Source of the DNA: Natronospira bacteriovora
GTDB lineage: Bacteria > Pseudomonadota > Gammaproteobacteria > Natronospirales > Natronospiraceae
Direction: 5' to 3'
Assembly: GCF_030848495.1 (NCBI RefSeq)
Contig: NZ_JAVDDT010000001.1
Location: 62,001 to 126,000 of the forward strand
Length of the DNA stretch: 64,000 bases
In this document: piece by piece, positions 24,548 through 34,738 of the stretch
Layout: each line of letters begins with the position of its first letter
Position numbering within the stretch: the first letter of the stretch is position 1
The notes under the pieces: model-generated
Seen by the model: only the letters and a program-made list of their open reading frames with translations
Database searches by the model: none
What the model was told of the DNA's origin: nothing
Made by a program: the position numbers and the translations under genes

Positions 24548-25298
24548 TCCGTGTTTCTCCGTCTTTCCCGACACCGCCGAAGCGCCGTTCACGCTCCGCA
24601 AAATCACTCAGCGCCTGTCGGAAGCAATCCTCACCGAAGTCCGGCCAAAGCCGATCGGTGAAATGCAACTCCGTATAGGCAAGATCCCAGAGGAAGAAAT
24701 TACTGATACGCCGCTCTCCGCCGGTTCGTATGAACAGATCCGGTTCCGGCAGTTCAGCCAACGAAAGGCAGGCGCTGAAACGCGCCTCATCCACCGAATC
24801 GATGTCCAGCTCACCGGAGGCAACGGCAGTGGCAATCCGTCGGGTTGCCTGGAGGATATCCCAGCGCCCACCGTAGCCGGCGGCAATGTTCAGATTCAGG
24901 CGGTGATTCTCACGGGTCAGTGCTTCGGCGTCCAGCATGCGTTGCTGAAGGTCGCCGGGGAATCGGGAACGATCCCCCAGAAATCGGAGGCGGACACCGT
25001 TCTCATGCAGACGGGGCACCGATTGCTTGATGGCCCGGCGGAACAGATCCATCAGACGGGAGACTTCACCCTTCGGTCGCGACCAGTTCTCGCTACTGAA
25101 GGCAAACAGAGTCAACACCTCGATTCCTTCACGGCCGGCCGCTTCCACCACCACCTGAGCAGCCCGGGCACCGGCCTGGTGGCCGGCATGACGGGGCTTG
25201 CCCCGCTCCCGTGCCCAACGCCCATTGCCATCCATGATGATGGCAACGTGGCGTGGCAGGAGCGAGGTCGTCAACTTGTCCTGCTCACCATCCGACAT
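24540..25298 (-). CDS. uppS: Undecaprenyl diphosphate synthase UppS (IspU)
   Basis: cis-Prenyltransferase making C55-PP, the lipid carrier for peptidoglycan and O-antigen. HVAIIMDGNGRWARERGKPR carries the catalytic Asp and pyrophosphate-binding Arg. LTLFAFSSENWSRPKGEVSRLM and LFIRTGGERRISNFFLWDLAYTE are the other conserved regions. Length is 252 aa (E. coli 253). It lies 94 bp downstream of frr. Confidence 0.97.
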   Translation of the reverse strand: MSDGEQDKLTTSLLPRHVAIIMDGNGRWARERGKPRHAGHQAGARAAQVVVEAAGREGIEVLTLFAFSSENWSRPKGEVSRLMDLFRRAIKQSVPRLHENGVRLRFLGDRSRFPGDLQQRMLDAEALTRENHRLNLNIAAGYGGRWDILQATRRIATAVASGELDIDSVDEARFSACLSLAELPEPDLFIRTGGERRISNFFLWDLAYTELHFTDRLWPDFGEDCFRQALSDFAERERRFGGVGKDGETRNA

Positions 25299-25392
25299 GG
25301 ATCAATCCGGGCCCAGGGGAATCCGCGAGTGGTCGTCCGCCAATCCGGCACGCACGGCATTCCACGGCCGCCGCTCCGGATCACCAAACAAC

Positions 25393-25950
25393 TCAGACCT
25401 CGAGGAGTTCCTTTTCCTTGTCGGCCAGAATCTCGTCGATCTGCGCCACATGCTTGTCGGTGATCTTCTGCACGTCTTCCTGTGCCTTGCGATCATCGTC
25501 TTCGGTGATCTCCTTTTCCTTCAGGAGGTCCTTGACATCACTCAGCACATCACGACGAATGTTGCGCACGGCCACGCGGGCGTTCTCGGCCTCGCTGCGG
25601 CAGAGCTTGATCATGTCCTTGCGTCGCTCTTCCGTCAGCGGCGGCAGTGGCACACGGATCACATTGCCAGCCGTCACCGGCGAAAGCCCCAGGTTGGCAC
25701 TCATGATGGCCTTTTCCACCTTGGGCACCATGTCCTTTTCCCAGGGGGTCACGGCAAGAGTCCGACTGTCCTCGACGGCTACATTGGCCACCTGATTGAT
25801 GGGGGTGACGGCCCCGTAATACTCGACCTTCACGGGTTCGAGCAGGCTGGTATTGGCGCGGCCGGTACGGATGCGGGCCAGCTCATCCCGCAGATTTGCC
25901 ACGCTCTTCTTCATCCGCTCAGCGGCGTCCTTCTTGAGATCTTCAATCAT
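25393..25950 (-). CDS. frr: Ribosome recycling factor Frr
   Basis: Splits post-termination ribosomes together with [23 protein letters not shown], followed by [20 protein letters not shown] with the conserved R-x-G-R-A, is diagnostic. [16 protein letters not shown] and [22 protein letters not shown] are also conserved. Length is 185 aa, the same as E. coli. It overlaps pyrH by 4 bp. Confidence 0.98.
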   Translation of the reverse strand: MIEDLKKDAAERMKKSVANLRDELARIRTGRANTSLLEPVKVEYYGAVTPINQVANVAVEDSRTLAVTPWEKDMVPKVEKAIMSANLGLSPVTAGNVIRVPLPPLTEERRKDMIKLCRSEAENARVAVRNIRRDVLSDVKDLLKEKEITEDDDRKAQEDVQKITDKHVAQIDEILADKEKELLEV

Positions 25951-26684
25951 GCCGAGTCTCCATTGTCCACGAGCGTGCCGATTTCAGTACCGCCACGCAG
26001 AATTTTCATGAGATTGCCGGGCTCGAACACATCGAACACCCGCAGGGGCAGATTGTTGTCACGACACATCACGATGGCCGTGGCATCCATCACATTGAGC
26101 TTGTCATTGAGCACCCGATCATAGCTGAGGTGTTCGTATCGGGTCGCCTTGGGGTCTTTCAGGGGATCGGCAGTATAGACGCCATCCACCTTGGTGGCCT
26201 TGAGCAGTACTTCGGCGCCGACCTCGATGGCCCGCAGGCTGGCTGCGGAGTCCGTCGTGAAAAAGGGGTTACCGGTACCAGCCGCGAAGATCACCACCCG
26301 CCCCTTTTCGAGATGGCGCACGGCGCGGCGCCGGATGTAGTCCTCGCACACCTCATTAATACGGATGGCGGACATGACCCGGGCGAAAACACCCAGCCGT
26401 TCCAGGGCGTCCTGCATGGCCAGGGCATTCATCACCGTCGCCAGCATGCCCATGTGGTCACCGGTCACCCGATCCATGCCGGCATCGGCCAGGCCCGCGC
26501 CGCGGAAGATGTTTCCGCCGCCGATGACCAGCCCCACTTCCACGCCGGCCCTCGACACATCCCGGATTTCCTTGGCGAGGCGACCAATCACTTCCGGGGA
26601 GATACCATAATCCCCGTCCCCCATCAGGGCCTCGCCACTGAGTTTCAGCAGGATGCGACGATAATGGATTTCCGGTTGTGACAT
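25947..26684 (-). CDS. pyrH: Uridylate kinase PyrH
   Basis: Bacterial UMP kinase, hexameric, of the amino-acid-kinase fold. [53 protein letters not shown] and [19 protein letters not shown] are hallmark segments. The ATG at 26684 ([10 protein letters not shown]) is chosen since GGAG lies six bases upstream; an in-frame ATG at 26690 sits directly on that site. Length is 245 aa (E. coli 241). It is separated from tsf by 267 bp. Confidence 0.97.
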   Translation of the reverse strand: MSQPEIHYRRILLKLSGEALMGDGDYGISPEVIGRLAKEIRDVSRAGVEVGLVIGGGNIFRGAGLADAGMDRVTGDHMGMLATVMNALAMQDALERLGVFARVMSAIRINEVCEDYIRRRAVRHLEKGRVVIFAAGTGNPFFTTDSAASLRAIEVGAEVLLKATKVDGVYTADPLKDPKATRYEHLSYDRVLNDKLNVMDATAIVMCRDNNLPLRVFDVFEPGNLMKILRGGTEIGTLVDNGDSA

Positions 26685-26951
26685 GAACATCTCCCCAGTC
26701 AATGCTGCCGTCCGCAAGGGCACGGCCACGTCGGCACCTCTGGCTCACACCCGGGCACCGGGGCGCCGGTCAGGGAGTCAAAGGTTCCTTTACTAATGAA
26801 CCCCTGATCCATCCCGCCGACGGCCCAGGCCATCAGGAGAAAAGATCAGAGGTTCCACTGTCCCGCCGGGCGGAACGGCCAAAGGCACACTTCGGCAATC
26901 AGGTCAGAACAGCGCCCCTGCCGCTGGCAGGAGCGCGATTCCTGCGATGAC
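26685..26951 (-). other. tsf-pyrH intergenic region, no gene recognised
   Basis: This 267-bp gap inside the otherwise tight operon has no convincing ORF. Just after the tsf stop the minus strand shows a small hairpin (CCTGCC/GGCAGG, at about 26916-26930) without a T-tract. Further on there is a GGTTC/GAACC inverted pair around an ATTAGTAAAG core. These may be weak attenuation or promoter elements for pyrH, but I could not identify a good -35/-10 pair. Confidence 0.4.
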
Positions 26952-27833
26952 TCAGGATCCCTTGACCTGGGCCATGACCTCTTCAGCGAAGTTGTCTTCC
27001 TGCTTCTCAATGCCCTCGCCAACTTCAAAGCGCACAAAGCCCTTCACCTCGGCACCGGCGTCCTTGAGCAGCTTCTCCACCTTGGTGTCCGGATCCTTCA
27101 CGAAGGGCTGTCCCAGCAGGGTCACCTCCGCCAGCCACTTGTTCAGACGGCCGCCGATCATCTTTTCGATGATCTCTTCCGGCTTGCCACTGTCTCTGGC
27201 CTGAGCGGTCAGGATTTCCTTCTCGTGCTCGATGGTTTCGGCGGGAACGTTATCACGGGACACGCACATGGGGTTGCTCGCAGCCACGTGCATGGCCAGA
27301 TCACGACCCAGCGCCTCGTCACCACCCTTGAGGGCAACCGCCACGCCGATCTTCAGGCCGTGCAGATAATCGGCGACGATGCCGTCACCGGCATCCACCA
27401 CCTCGAAACGACGCACCGTGATGTTCTCGCCGATCTTGGCGATCAGCGCACGTCGCGCTTCGTCAACGGTTTCACCGCCGGCCAGTTTGAGACCTTCCAC
27501 AGCCGCCATGTCGGCCGGTGCTCCGGCGAGAATGGCATCCGCCACCTGGTCGGAGAAGCTGATGAAGTCGTCACCGCCGGCCACGAAGTCGGTTTCGCAG
27601 TTCACTTCCACGATAACGGCCTTGCTGCCGCCATCGTTCTTGCGAATCACGATACGGCCCTCGGCGGCAACACGGCCGGCCTTCTTGTCGGCCTTGGCCA
27701 TGCCGGCCTTGCGCATGTGCTCGATGGCAGCTTCCAGATCACCATTGGTTTCCTGGAGTGCCTTCTTGCACTCCATCATGCCGGCGCCGGTGCGCTCCCG
27801 CAGCTCTTTCACCTGAGATGCAGAAATACCCAT
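26952..27833 (-). CDS. tsf: Elongation factor Ts
   Basis: Nucleotide exchange factor for EF-Tu. It starts [20 protein letters not shown] followed by [12 protein letters not shown], the family signature. [29 protein letters not shown] (the TDFVA EF-Tu contact) and [15 protein letters not shown] follow. Length is 293 aa (E. coli 283). It lies 42 bp after rpsB, the universal rpsB-tsf pair. Confidence 0.98.
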   Translation of the reverse strand: MGISASQVKELRERTGAGMMECKKALQETNGDLEAAIEHMRKAGMAKADKKAGRVAAEGRIVIRKNDGGSKAVIVEVNCETDFVAGGDDFISFSDQVADAILAGAPADMAAVEGLKLAGGETVDEARRALIAKIGENITVRRFEVVDAGDGIVADYLHGLKIGVAVALKGGDEALGRDLAMHVAASNPMCVSRDNVPAETIEHEKEILTAQARDSGKPEEIIEKMIGGRLNKWLAEVTLLGQPFVKDPDTKVEKLLKDAGAEVKGFVRFEVGEGIEKQEDNFAEEVMAQVKGS

Positions 27834-27875
27834 TGTTACTGTCTCTCCATCAATATGTGTCGATCCGCGCGCCGA

Positions 27876-28859
27876 TCATTCGGAGGCGCTGGCGGTCTTC
27901 TTCTTGGCAGCCTTCTTCTTGCTGGCCTTCTTGGCGGTCTTCTTCGCAGCCTTCTTCTTGGCGGCCTTCTTGGTCACCTTCTTGCTGGCAGCGGCCTTTT
28001 CGCCCTCTTCCTTCTTGGGCTCGGCGGCGGACTCGCTCTTGCTTGCAGCTTTCTTGGCGGCCTTCTTGGCCGCTTTCTTCGCCACTTTTTTCTTCGGCGC
28101 AGCTGCCTGGGGCTTGCCTTCGGCATCCAGCTCGACGAATTCGTCATCACCCTCCGGGGCAGCCATGGCCGGCGCAGAGGCCTTGCCGTCGATCACCGCA
28201 TCGGCAATACCGCGGGCGTACAGCTGGATGGCGCGAATGGCATCGTCATTACCCGGAATGACGTAATCCAGCCCTTCAGGGCTATTATTGGTGTCCACCA
28301 CGGCAATGATCGGAATACCCAGCTTCTGGGCTTCCTTGACCGCGATCTTCTCGAAACCCACATCGATGATGAACAGGGCGTCGGGCAGACCGGGCATGTC
28401 CTTGATGCCGCCGAAGCCACGCTCCAGCTTGTCCATCTCGCGACGGAGCATGGTCACTTCCTTCTTGCCCAGCACATTGAAGGTGCCGTCCTGTTCCTGC
28501 TCCTTCAGATCCTTCAGGCGCTTGATGGAATTGCGCACCGTATTGAAGTTGGTCAGCATGCCGCCGAGCCAGCGATGGCTGACAAAAGGCATGCCGGCGC
28601 GGGTGGCTTCCTTCTCAATGGTCTCGCGAGCGGGACGCTTGGTGCCCACGAAGAGGATGCGGCCACCGTCCGCTGCCAGCTTGCCCACATAATTCGTGGC
28701 GTCCTGGTACAGGGGCAGGGTCTTTTCGAGGTTGATGATATGAATCTTGCTGCGTTCACCGAAGATGAACGGCTTCATTTTGGGGTTCCAGAAGCGGGTC
28801 TGATGGCCAAAGTGGACACCCGCCTCCAGCATGTCACGCATGGAAACGCTGGAAGACAT
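27876..28859 (-). CDS. rpsB: Ribosomal protein S2 with a long lysine/alanine-rich C-terminal tail
   Basis: 30S ribosomal protein S2. The core is typical: [57 protein letters not shown] and [12 protein letters not shown]. After the core (about 245 residues) the last 76 residues (codons at about 27876-28106) are a low-complexity tail of KKAAKK-like repeats. By my count it has 30 lysines, and it resembles histone-H1/AlgP-type tails. I take ATG 28859 as the start because GGAG sits eight bases upstream; ATG 28865 is only two bases from it. Total length is 327 aa versus 241 in E. coli. Such tails may bind RNA or DNA; this is inference. Confidence 0.95.
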   Translation of the reverse strand: MSSSVSMRDMLEAGVHFGHQTRFWNPKMKPFIFGERSKIHIINLEKTLPLYQDATNYVGKLAADGGRILFVGTKRPARETIEKEATRAGMPFVSHRWLGGMLTNFNTVRNSIKRLKDLKEQEQDGTFNVLGKKEVTMLRREMDKLERGFGGIKDMPGLPDALFIIDVGFEKIAVKEAQKLGIPIIAVVDTNNSPEGLDYVIPGNDDAIRAIQLYARGIADAVIDGKASAPAMAAPEGDDEFVELDAEGKPQAAAPKKKVAKKAAKKAAKKAASKSESAAEPKKEEGEKAAASKKVTKKAAKKKAAKKTAKKASKKKAAKKKTASASE

Positions 28860-28865
28860 ACTCAT

Positions 28866-29018
28866 TTCTCCGTTTTTTCAGGGTTGGGCCTCCATGTACC
28901 CCATACGACAACCCCGGGTTTCCGGCCCGGCTGCAGGCAGCCATTGAGTGGGTCGAAAAGCCCGGAGCACCCCGCCGCATGTGTCGGCACATGTGTGGTT
29001 TGCTTAATCAGGGCGCGC
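28866..29018 (-). promoter_or_regulatory. Putative structured rpsB leader (possible S2 autoregulatory region)
   Basis: The transcript from the predicted promoter would have a 5' leader of about 150 nt. It contains a GGGTTG/CAACCC stem (28881-28886 with 28909-28914) just before the ribosome site and a perfect GGCTGC/GCAGCC hairpin (28929-28942). In gammaproteobacteria the rpsB-tsf leader is known to fold and to be bound by S2 for feedback control. That this leader does so is inference from position and these stems. Confidence 0.4.
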
Positions 29019-29028
29019 TTTATACCAT
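29000..29028 (+). promoter_or_regulatory. Possible sigma-70 promoter for map, overlapping the rpsB promoter
   Basis: On the plus strand TTGCTT (29000-29005) and TACCAT (29023-29028) are spaced by 17 bp, about 95 bp before the map ATG. The hexamers are imperfect. The site overlaps the opposing rpsB promoter, so the two could exclude each other. Confidence 0.3.
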
Positions 29029-29048
29029 AGGCGGGATGCCCAGCACAA
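29019..29048 (-). promoter_or_regulatory. Predicted sigma-70 promoter for rpsB-tsf
   Basis: On the minus strand TATAAA (29024-29019) is preceded by TGG, giving an extended -10. TTGTGC (29048-29043) lies 18 bp upstream as -35. A start near 29012 would leave a 150-nt leader. Confidence 0.5.
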
Positions 29049-29125
29049 CGCGCCCGCGGCCGGCTATAGCCCCACCGGCGCCCGTTTGACGCCCTTCTGG
29101 CCCGCCTCAGAGCATCGGGAAAACA

Positions 29126-29896
29126 ATGTCTGTCACCATCAAATCACCGCAGGAACAGGAAAAAATGCGCGTTGCCGGCCGCCTGGCTGCGCAAGTGCAT
29201 GAAATGATTGAAGAACATGTCCGTCCGGGCGTGACGACCGAAGAGCTGGATCGGATTTGCCACGACTTCATCGTCAACGAACAGGGGGCCATTCCGGCGC
29301 CGTTGAATTACCACGGCTTCCCGAAATCCATCTGCACCTCCCTCAACCACGTGGTCTGCCACGGAATTCCGGGGCCGAAGAAGCTCAAGAACGGCGACAT
29401 CATCAATATCGACGTCACTGTCATCAAGGACGGCTACCACGGGGACACCTCCAAGATGTACTACGTGGGCAAGCCCTCCATTCAGGGTGACCGCATCAGC
29501 CGGGTGGCCCGGGAAGCCATGATGGTGGGTATCCGGCTGGTCAAACCCGGCGTCCGCCTGGGTGATATCGGTCACGCCATCCAGAAGCACGCGGAAAGCC
29601 ACGGTTTCTCTGTGGTTCGCGAGTACTGCGGCCACGGCATCGGCCGGGGTTTCCATGAAGACCCGCAGGTGCTGCATTACGGCAAACCGGATACCGGCCT
29701 GGAACTGCAGGAAGGCATGACCTTTACCATCGAACCCATGATCAATGCCGGAAAACGCCACACCCGCCTGTTGCCGGACGGCTGGACAGTGGTCACCAAG
29801 GACCATTCCCTGTCCGCCCAGTGGGAGCACACCGTGCTGGTCACCAGCGACGGCGTGGAAGTGCTGACCCGCCGCCAGGAAGAAGATGACATCTGA
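29126..29896 (+). CDS. map: Type I methionine aminopeptidase Map
   Basis: Removes N-terminal Met from nascent proteins. MSVTIKSPQEQEKMRVAGRL is the family N-terminus. Metal ligands are seen in INIDVTVIKDGYHGDTSKMY (two Asp), GHGIGRGFHEDP (His), MTFTIEPM (Glu) and SAQWEHTVLVT (Glu). Length is 256 aa (E. coli 264). It is divergent from rpsB, a classical gammaproteobacterial arrangement, and overlaps glnD by 11 bp. Confidence 0.97.
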   Translation: MSVTIKSPQEQEKMRVAGRLAAQVHEMIEEHVRPGVTTEELDRICHDFIVNEQGAIPAPLNYHGFPKSICTSLNHVVCHGIPGPKKLKNGDIINIDVTVIKDGYHGDTSKMYYVGKPSIQGDRISRVAREAMMVGIRLVKPGVRLGDIGHAIQKHAESHGFSVVREYCGHGIGRGFHEDPQVLHYGKPDTGLELQEGMTFTIEPMINAGKRHTRLLPDGWTVVTKDHSLSAQWEHTVLVTSDGVEVLTRRQEEDDI

Positions 29897-32570
29897 GCCG
29901 AGTGCCGCCCCCGCCAGCCGGCGACGGGTCACACCGCCCCGCTTCGATCGCGCCTGGCTGGAGGAATTGCTGGGCGAGCGGGAGCCACTGCCCCAGCATC
30001 TGCGCGCCGCTCATAAACATGCCAGCACTCGCCTGCGGGAGATGGCGGCCGCCGGCCTGTCCGCAAGTCATCTGGTCGCCGCTCGCAGCCGCATGATGGA
30101 CACCCTCCTGCGCGCCCTCTGGCGCCGCCACCTGGGCGGCACCCGGGGGCTGGTGCTGATCGCGGTGGGAGGATACGGGCGCGGCGAGCTGCATCCCTGG
30201 TCCGATATCGATCTCATGGTGCTGATCAATGGTGCACTGCCGGCCCAGCGGCGCACTGCACTGCAACAGTTCCTGACCGAGCTGTGGGACATCGGCCCGG
30301 ACGTGGGCCACAGCGTACGCACGCTTGAGGAATGTCGTGAGACGGCACGCCAAGACATTACCATCGCGACCAATCTGATCGAGGCACGCCGCCTGGTGGG
30401 GGCGAAGAAGCCCTTCGAGGCCCTGCGACAGCTGACTTTCTCCGACGAACTCTGGACTTCCCGCAGCTTTTTCGAGCGCAAACTGGAAGAACAGCGGGAT
30501 CGCCACCACAAATTCCACGATACCGCCTACAAGCTCGAACCCAACGTCAAGGAGAGCCCCGGCGGCCTGCGTGACATTCAGATGATCGGCTGGGTAGCCA
30601 AGCGCCATTTCGGTGCCCGAACCCTGTCCGATCTTGCCTCCTACGGCTTTCTTAGCCGCGATGAACACCGCAAGCTGGTGGAGGGGCAAAGCTTCCTCTG
30701 GCGCGTGCGCTGGCTGCTCCACGAAAGTGCCGGCCGCAAGGAAGACCGCCTGCTGTTCGACTACCAGCTCAAGCTGGCCAAGCGGCTCGGTTATGAAGAC
30801 CAGGAGCACAGCCTGGCCGTCGAACAATTCATGCAGCGCTATTACCGCACGGTCATGGAACTCAATCGCCTGAACGAGATGCTGCTGCAGCTGTTCAAGG
30901 AAGCCATCCTGCTGGAGGGCGAGCCCCGTCTCGAGCCCATCAACGAACATTTTCAGCTCAAGAACGGCTACCTGGACGTGGTGGATCGGGACGTGTTCCG
31001 TCGCGATCCCTCGGCCCTGCTTGAACTCTTTCATGTCCTGCAGCAGCAACCCGAAGCCGAGGGGGTCAGCGCAGGCACCATCCGCCTCATTCGGCAGCAC
31101 CGGCGACTGATCAATGAGCGCTTTCGCCGCGACCCGAAGAACAAGGCACTGTTCATGGCCATCCTGCGCGAACCCCAGGGGGTGACCCATGAGTTCCGGC
31201 GCATGAACAGCTATGGCGTGCTGGGGCGATACATCCCCGAATTCGGGCATATCGTCGGGCGCATGCAGTACGACCTCTTTCACACCTATACGGTGGACGA
31301 GCACACCCTCTTCGTGCTGAGCAATCTGCGCCGCTTCGCCCTGTCGCGATTCGATCATGAATACCCGGAATGCAGCCGCATCATGCAGGCCCTCCCGAAA
31401 CCGGAGCTGGCCTATCTGGCCGGCCTGTTTCACGACATTGCCAAGGGCCGCGGCGGAGACCATTCCGAGCTGGGGGCGGACGATGCCCTGCGCTTCTGCC
31501 GCCGACATGGGCTGAGTAATTACGATTCCCGCCTGGTCGCCTGGCTGGTGCGCCAGCATCTTCTGCTCTCACTCACCGCCCAGAAGAAGGACATCAGCGA
31601 CCCGCGCGTCATCCACGATTTCGCGGAAAAAGTCGGCGATCAGCTGCACCTGGATTATCTCTATGTGCTGACCGTGGCCGATGTACGGGCCACCAACCCC
31701 GAGCTCTGGAACTCCTGGAAAGGCAGCCTCTTCCAGGAGCTTTACAACAACACCAGCCGTGCCCTGCGCCGCGGCCTGATCAATCCCGTAGCCCGGGATG
31801 AGATGATTGCCGAGACCCAGCGGGAGAGCCTGGAACGCCTGGCCAAACGCCGGGTCGCGGCCGAGCACGTTCGGGACATCTGGAAGGCGCTGCCCGGCGA
31901 TTATTTCCTGCGCCATTCGCCGTCCGAAATCGAATGGCATACCGAAGCCCTGATGGCCCATGCCAACCCCAATACGCCACTGGTGCAGGTGCGACGGGCG
32001 AATGAGCGCGGCGGCACGGCGGTCTTCGTCTGCTCCCCCCGGGATGACCTCGCCTTCGCTCGCAGTACCGCGGCGCTGGAGCAACTGGGTTTGACGGTGC
32101 TGGACGCTCGCATCGTATCCACCCGCGATGAACGCACACTCTACACCTGGGTGGTGCTGGAGGCGGACGGTGAAGAGATCGACGACCCGCGGCGCAGCGA
32201 CGAGATATTCCGCATCATGCGCGAAGAGGCCGGTCGCCTGGGCGGGGAACCTCGCGCCATTCGTCGGCGCATGCCAAGGCAACACCGCTCCTTTTCCACG
32301 CCCACGCGAATCCACTTCGATGATGATGAACGCAATGGACGTACAATACTCGAGATAAGCACCGGTGACCGACCAGGCCTCCTGACCCGAATTGCCGGCG
32401 CCCTGCGGGAAACCCGGATCCGCCTTCAGACGGCCAAGGTGGCCACGGTGGGCGAGAAGGCGGAAGACATTTTCTTCATTACCGAAACCGACGACAGTCC
32501 GCTGAACAGCGAAGAGCGTCGACAGGCATTGGCTGACGCACTTCTGCGGCGGCTGGATGACGATAACTGA
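29886..32570 (+). CDS. glnD: Bifunctional uridylyltransferase/uridylyl-removing enzyme GlnD
   Basis: Primary nitrogen sensor: uridylylates and deuridylylates PII proteins in response to glutamine. The nucleotidyltransferase domain contains VGGYGRGELHPWSDIDLMVL (GGxGR...DxD). The HD domain shows LAGLFHDIAKGRGGDHSELG. Two ACT domains lie at the C-terminus (TAVFVCSPRDDLAFARSTAA and ILEISTGDRPGLLTRIAGAL). Length is 894 aa (E. coli 890). The map-glnD-dapC-dapD order matches many gammaproteobacteria. Confidence 0.97.
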   Translation: MTSEPSAAPASRRRVTPPRFDRAWLEELLGEREPLPQHLRAAHKHASTRLREMAAAGLSASHLVAARSRMMDTLLRALWRRHLGGTRGLVLIAVGGYGRGELHPWSDIDLMVLINGALPAQRRTALQQFLTELWDIGPDVGHSVRTLEECRETARQDITIATNLIEARRLVGAKKPFEALRQLTFSDELWTSRSFFERKLEEQRDRHHKFHDTAYKLEPNVKESPGGLRDIQMIGWVAKRHFGARTLSDLASYGFLSRDEHRKLVEGQSFLWRVRWLLHESAGRKEDRLLFDYQLKLAKRLGYEDQEHSLAVEQFMQRYYRTVMELNRLNEMLLQLFKEAILLEGEPRLEPINEHFQLKNGYLDVVDRDVFRRDPSALLELFHVLQQQPEAEGVSAGTIRLIRQHRRLINERFRRDPKNKALFMAILREPQGVTHEFRRMNSYGVLGRYIPEFGHIVGRMQYDLFHTYTVDEHTLFVLSNLRRFALSRFDHEYPECSRIMQALPKPELAYLAGLFHDIAKGRGGDHSELGADDALRFCRRHGLSNYDSRLVAWLVRQHLLLSLTAQKKDISDPRVIHDFAEKVGDQLHLDYLYVLTVADVRATNPELWNSWKGSLFQELYNNTSRALRRGLINPVARDEMIAETQRESLERLAKRRVAAEHVRDIWKALPGDYFLRHSPSEIEWHTEALMAHANPNTPLVQVRRANERGGTAVFVCSPRDDLAFARSTAALEQLGLTVLDARIVSTRDERTLYTWVVLEADGEEIDDPRRSDEIFRIMREEAGRLGGEPRAIRRRMPRQHRSFSTPTRIHFDDDERNGRTILEISTGDRPGLLTRIAGALRETRIRLQTAKVATVGEKAEDIFFITETDDSPLNSEERRQALADALLRRLDDDN

Positions 32571-32600
32571 CAGGCAAGCTGACCACAATAAAGGGCAGGC

Positions 32601-33803
32601 ATGAATCCCGACCTCGACAAGCTTCACCCCTATCCCTTCGAACGACTGGCCAGTCTCAAGGCAGGTATCACGCCGCCGGACCATCTCAGTCATATTGCCC
32701 TGTCCATTGGCGAGCCCAAGCACGAACCGCCGGCCTTCGTGGTCCAGGCCCTGAAGGACCATCTGGACGGCCTGGCGGCCTACCCCATGGCACCGGGCAT
32801 TCCCGCGCTGCGCGCCGCCATCGCCCGCTGGCTGTGCCGACGTTTCAATCTGGCGGCCGAACGCCTGGACATCGAACGCCACATCCTGCCGCTGACCGGC
32901 ACGCGAGAGGGCCTGTTTGCCCTGACCCAGGCCGTCGTGGAAGACAAGCCCGGCGCGGCCGTGATGATGCCCAACCCCTTCTATCAGATCTACGAGGGTG
33001 CGGCCCTGCTGGCCGGCGCCGAACCCATCTACCTCAACACCACCGCCGAAAACGACTATCTGCCGGACCTGGACGCAGTCGGTGCCGAAGACTGGGACCG
33101 CTGCCAGCTGCTGTTCCTGTGCAGCCCGGGCAATCCCACCGGACGGGTGATGGGCGAGGATTATCTCAGGAAGGCCATCGAGCTGGCCGACCGACATGAT
33201 TTCGTGATCGTCAGCGACGAATGCTATTCGGAAATCTATCTCACGAAAACCCCGCCACCGGGCCTGCTGGAAGTCTGCGAATCCATCGGCCGTCACGATT
33301 TCAGACGCTGTCTGGTCATGCACAGCCTGTCGAAACGTTCCAACGTCCCCGGCCTGCGCTCGGGCTTCGTGGCCGGTGACGCCGACATCATCAAGCCCTT
33401 TCGCCTGTATCGCACCTATCATGGCTGTGCCATGCCGCTGCCGGCCCAGCACGCCAGCATTCCGGCCTGGGACGACGATGCTCACGTGGAAGACAATCGT
33501 GCCGCCTACCGCGCCAAGTTCGACGCCGTGCTGCCCATCCTGGAACCGGTGCTGCCCTGTGTTCGCCCCGAAGGCGGGTTCTATCTCTGGGTCAAGGTCC
33601 CAGGCGGGGATGATGAAGCCTTCGCTCGCGATCTGTTTGCCGAACAGCACATCACCGCCCTGCCCGGCACCTATCTCTCCCGGGACACCGCCCAGGGCAA
33701 TCCCGGGAAGGGGCATGTCCGCATCTCCCTGGTTGCCACCGTCGACGAATGCACCGAAGCCGCCCACCGCATCCGGGCATTCCTGGAGAAACACAAGGGC
33801 TGA
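32601..33803 (+). CDS. dapC: Succinyldiaminopimelate transaminase DapC
   Basis: PLP-dependent class I/II aminotransferase for the succinylase lysine/meso-DAP branch: forms N-succinyl-LL-2,6-diaminopimelate. [20 protein letters not shown] is typical of Dap[22 protein letters not shown] and the PLP-lysine motif [17 protein letters not shown] are present. Length is 400 aa. Placement right before dapD supports DapC rather than a generic aminotransferase. AGGGCAGG precedes the ATG. Confidence 0.93.
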   Translation: MNPDLDKLHPYPFERLASLKAGITPPDHLSHIALSIGEPKHEPPAFVVQALKDHLDGLAAYPMAPGIPALRAAIARWLCRRFNLAAERLDIERHILPLTGTREGLFALTQAVVEDKPGAAVMMPNPFYQIYEGAALLAGAEPIYLNTTAENDYLPDLDAVGAEDWDRCQLLFLCSPGNPTGRVMGEDYLRKAIELADRHDFVIVSDECYSEIYLTKTPPPGLLEVCESIGRHDFRRCLVMHSLSKRSNVPGLRSGFVAGDADIIKPFRLYRTYHGCAMPLPAQHASIPAWDDDAHVEDNRAAYRAKFDAVLPILEPVLPCVRPEGGFYLWVKVPGGDDEAFARDLFAEQHITALPGTYLSRDTAQGNPGKGHVRISLVATVDECTEAAHRIRAFLEKHKG

Positions 33804-33913
33804 GCCGATCGGATCAGTCCGGGGCGAGTCAGGAAAGCGCTGCGCTCTCCGTGGCTCGACCATGCATCAGAATCCGGCACCGAACCACCCGTAAACAGAA
33901 CAGGATCCAAGCA

Positions 33914-34738
33914 ATGGCAGAACTGAAGTCGATTATTGAACAAGCCTTCGAGAAACGGGCCGGGATTAGTCCCCGCCAGGCCGACAAGGCCGTGGTGAAG
34001 GCCGTGGACGAAGCCCTGGGAATGCTGGACTCGGGCAAGGCCCGGGTGGCGGAAAAGAAGGACGGTGAATGGGTCGTCAATGAGTGGCTGAAGAAAGCCG
34101 TGCTGCTGTCCTTCCGCCTGCGGGACAACCGGGTCATGGAAGGCGGCTATACCCGCTTCTTCGACAAGGTAGCGTTGAAACATGCGGATTACAGTGAGGA
34201 GGATTTCCGCCGGGATGGCGTGCGCGTGGTGCCACCCGCCACGGTTCGTGCCGGCGCCCATGTGGCCAGGGACGCCGTGCTGATGCCTTCCTACGTCAAC
34301 ATCGGCGCCTGGGTGGGTTCCGGCACCATGGTGGACACCTGGGCCACGGTGGGCTCCTGCGCGCAGATCGGCAATAACGTACATCTTTCCGGCGGCGTCG
34401 GCATCGGCGGCGTGCTGGAACCCCTGCAGGCGACCCCCACCATCATCGAGGACAACTGTTTCATCGGTGCTCGTTCCGAAGTGGTGGAAGGGGTCATTGT
34501 GGAGGAAGGGTCCGTCATCAGCATGGGGGTCTACCTGGGCCAGAGCACCCGCATCTATGACCGTAATTCCGGCGAGATTCTCCGCGGCCGGGTGCCCGCC
34601 GGCTCGGTGGTGGTACCCGGCACCTTGCCGGCGAAGGATGGCAGCCACAGCCTGTATGCCGCCATCATCGTCAAGCGGGTGGATGCCGCGACCCGGGCCA
34701 AGGTGGGCATCAACGAACTGTTGCGGAGTGCCGAATGA
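33914..34738 (+). CDS. dapD: 2,3,4,5-tetrahydropyridine-2,6-dicarboxylate N-succinyltransferase DapD
   Basis: Succinylates tetrahydrodipicolinate using succinyl-CoA, giving the substrate for DapC after ring opening. A helical N-terminus ([20 protein letters not shown]) is followed by left-handed beta-helix repeats such as [20 protein letters not shown] and [13 protein letters not shown]. Length is 274 aa, identical to E. coli. The ATG at 33914 is used; the longer open frame from 33749 overlaps dapC. It overlaps the next gene by 4 bp. Confidence 0.97.
   Translation: MAELKSIIEQAFEKRAGISPRQADKAVVKAVDEALGMLDSGKARVAEKKDGEWVVNEWLKKAVLLSFRLRDNRVMEGGYTRFFDKVALKHADYSEEDFRRDGVRVVPPATVRAGAHVARDAVLMPSYVNIGAWVGSGTMVDTWATVGSCAQIGNNVHLSGGVGIGGVLEPLQATPTIIEDNCFIGARSEVVEGVIVEEGSVISMGVYLGQSTRIYDRNSGEILRGRVPAGSVVVPGTLPAKDGSHSLYAAIIVKRVDAATRAKVGINELLRSAE

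Noticed and set aside
26685-26951. Possible small RNA or tRNA between tsf and pyrH
   Set aside because: No cloverleaf, no terminator with T-tract and no promoter pair could be found; only short weak hairpins.
27904-28266. Very hydrophobic plus-strand frame (Phe/Leu/Ala repeats) suggesting a membrane peptide
   Set aside because: It is the antisense reading of the S2 lysine-rich tail (AAG codons read as CTT/TTC). No independent evidence supports it.
32567-32600. Two TGAC/TGACC units between glnD and dapC resembling a Pho box
   Set aside because: The repeat distance is 12, not 11, and the units do not match CTGTCAT outside the TCA core.
31569-33863. Very long open frame (764 codons) on the minus strand opposite glnD and dapC
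   Set aside because: It mirrors two clearly conserved genes, has no recognisable domain, and long antisense frames are expected in high-GC DNA. The same holds for 29841-31559, 12574-13722 and 27225-29030.
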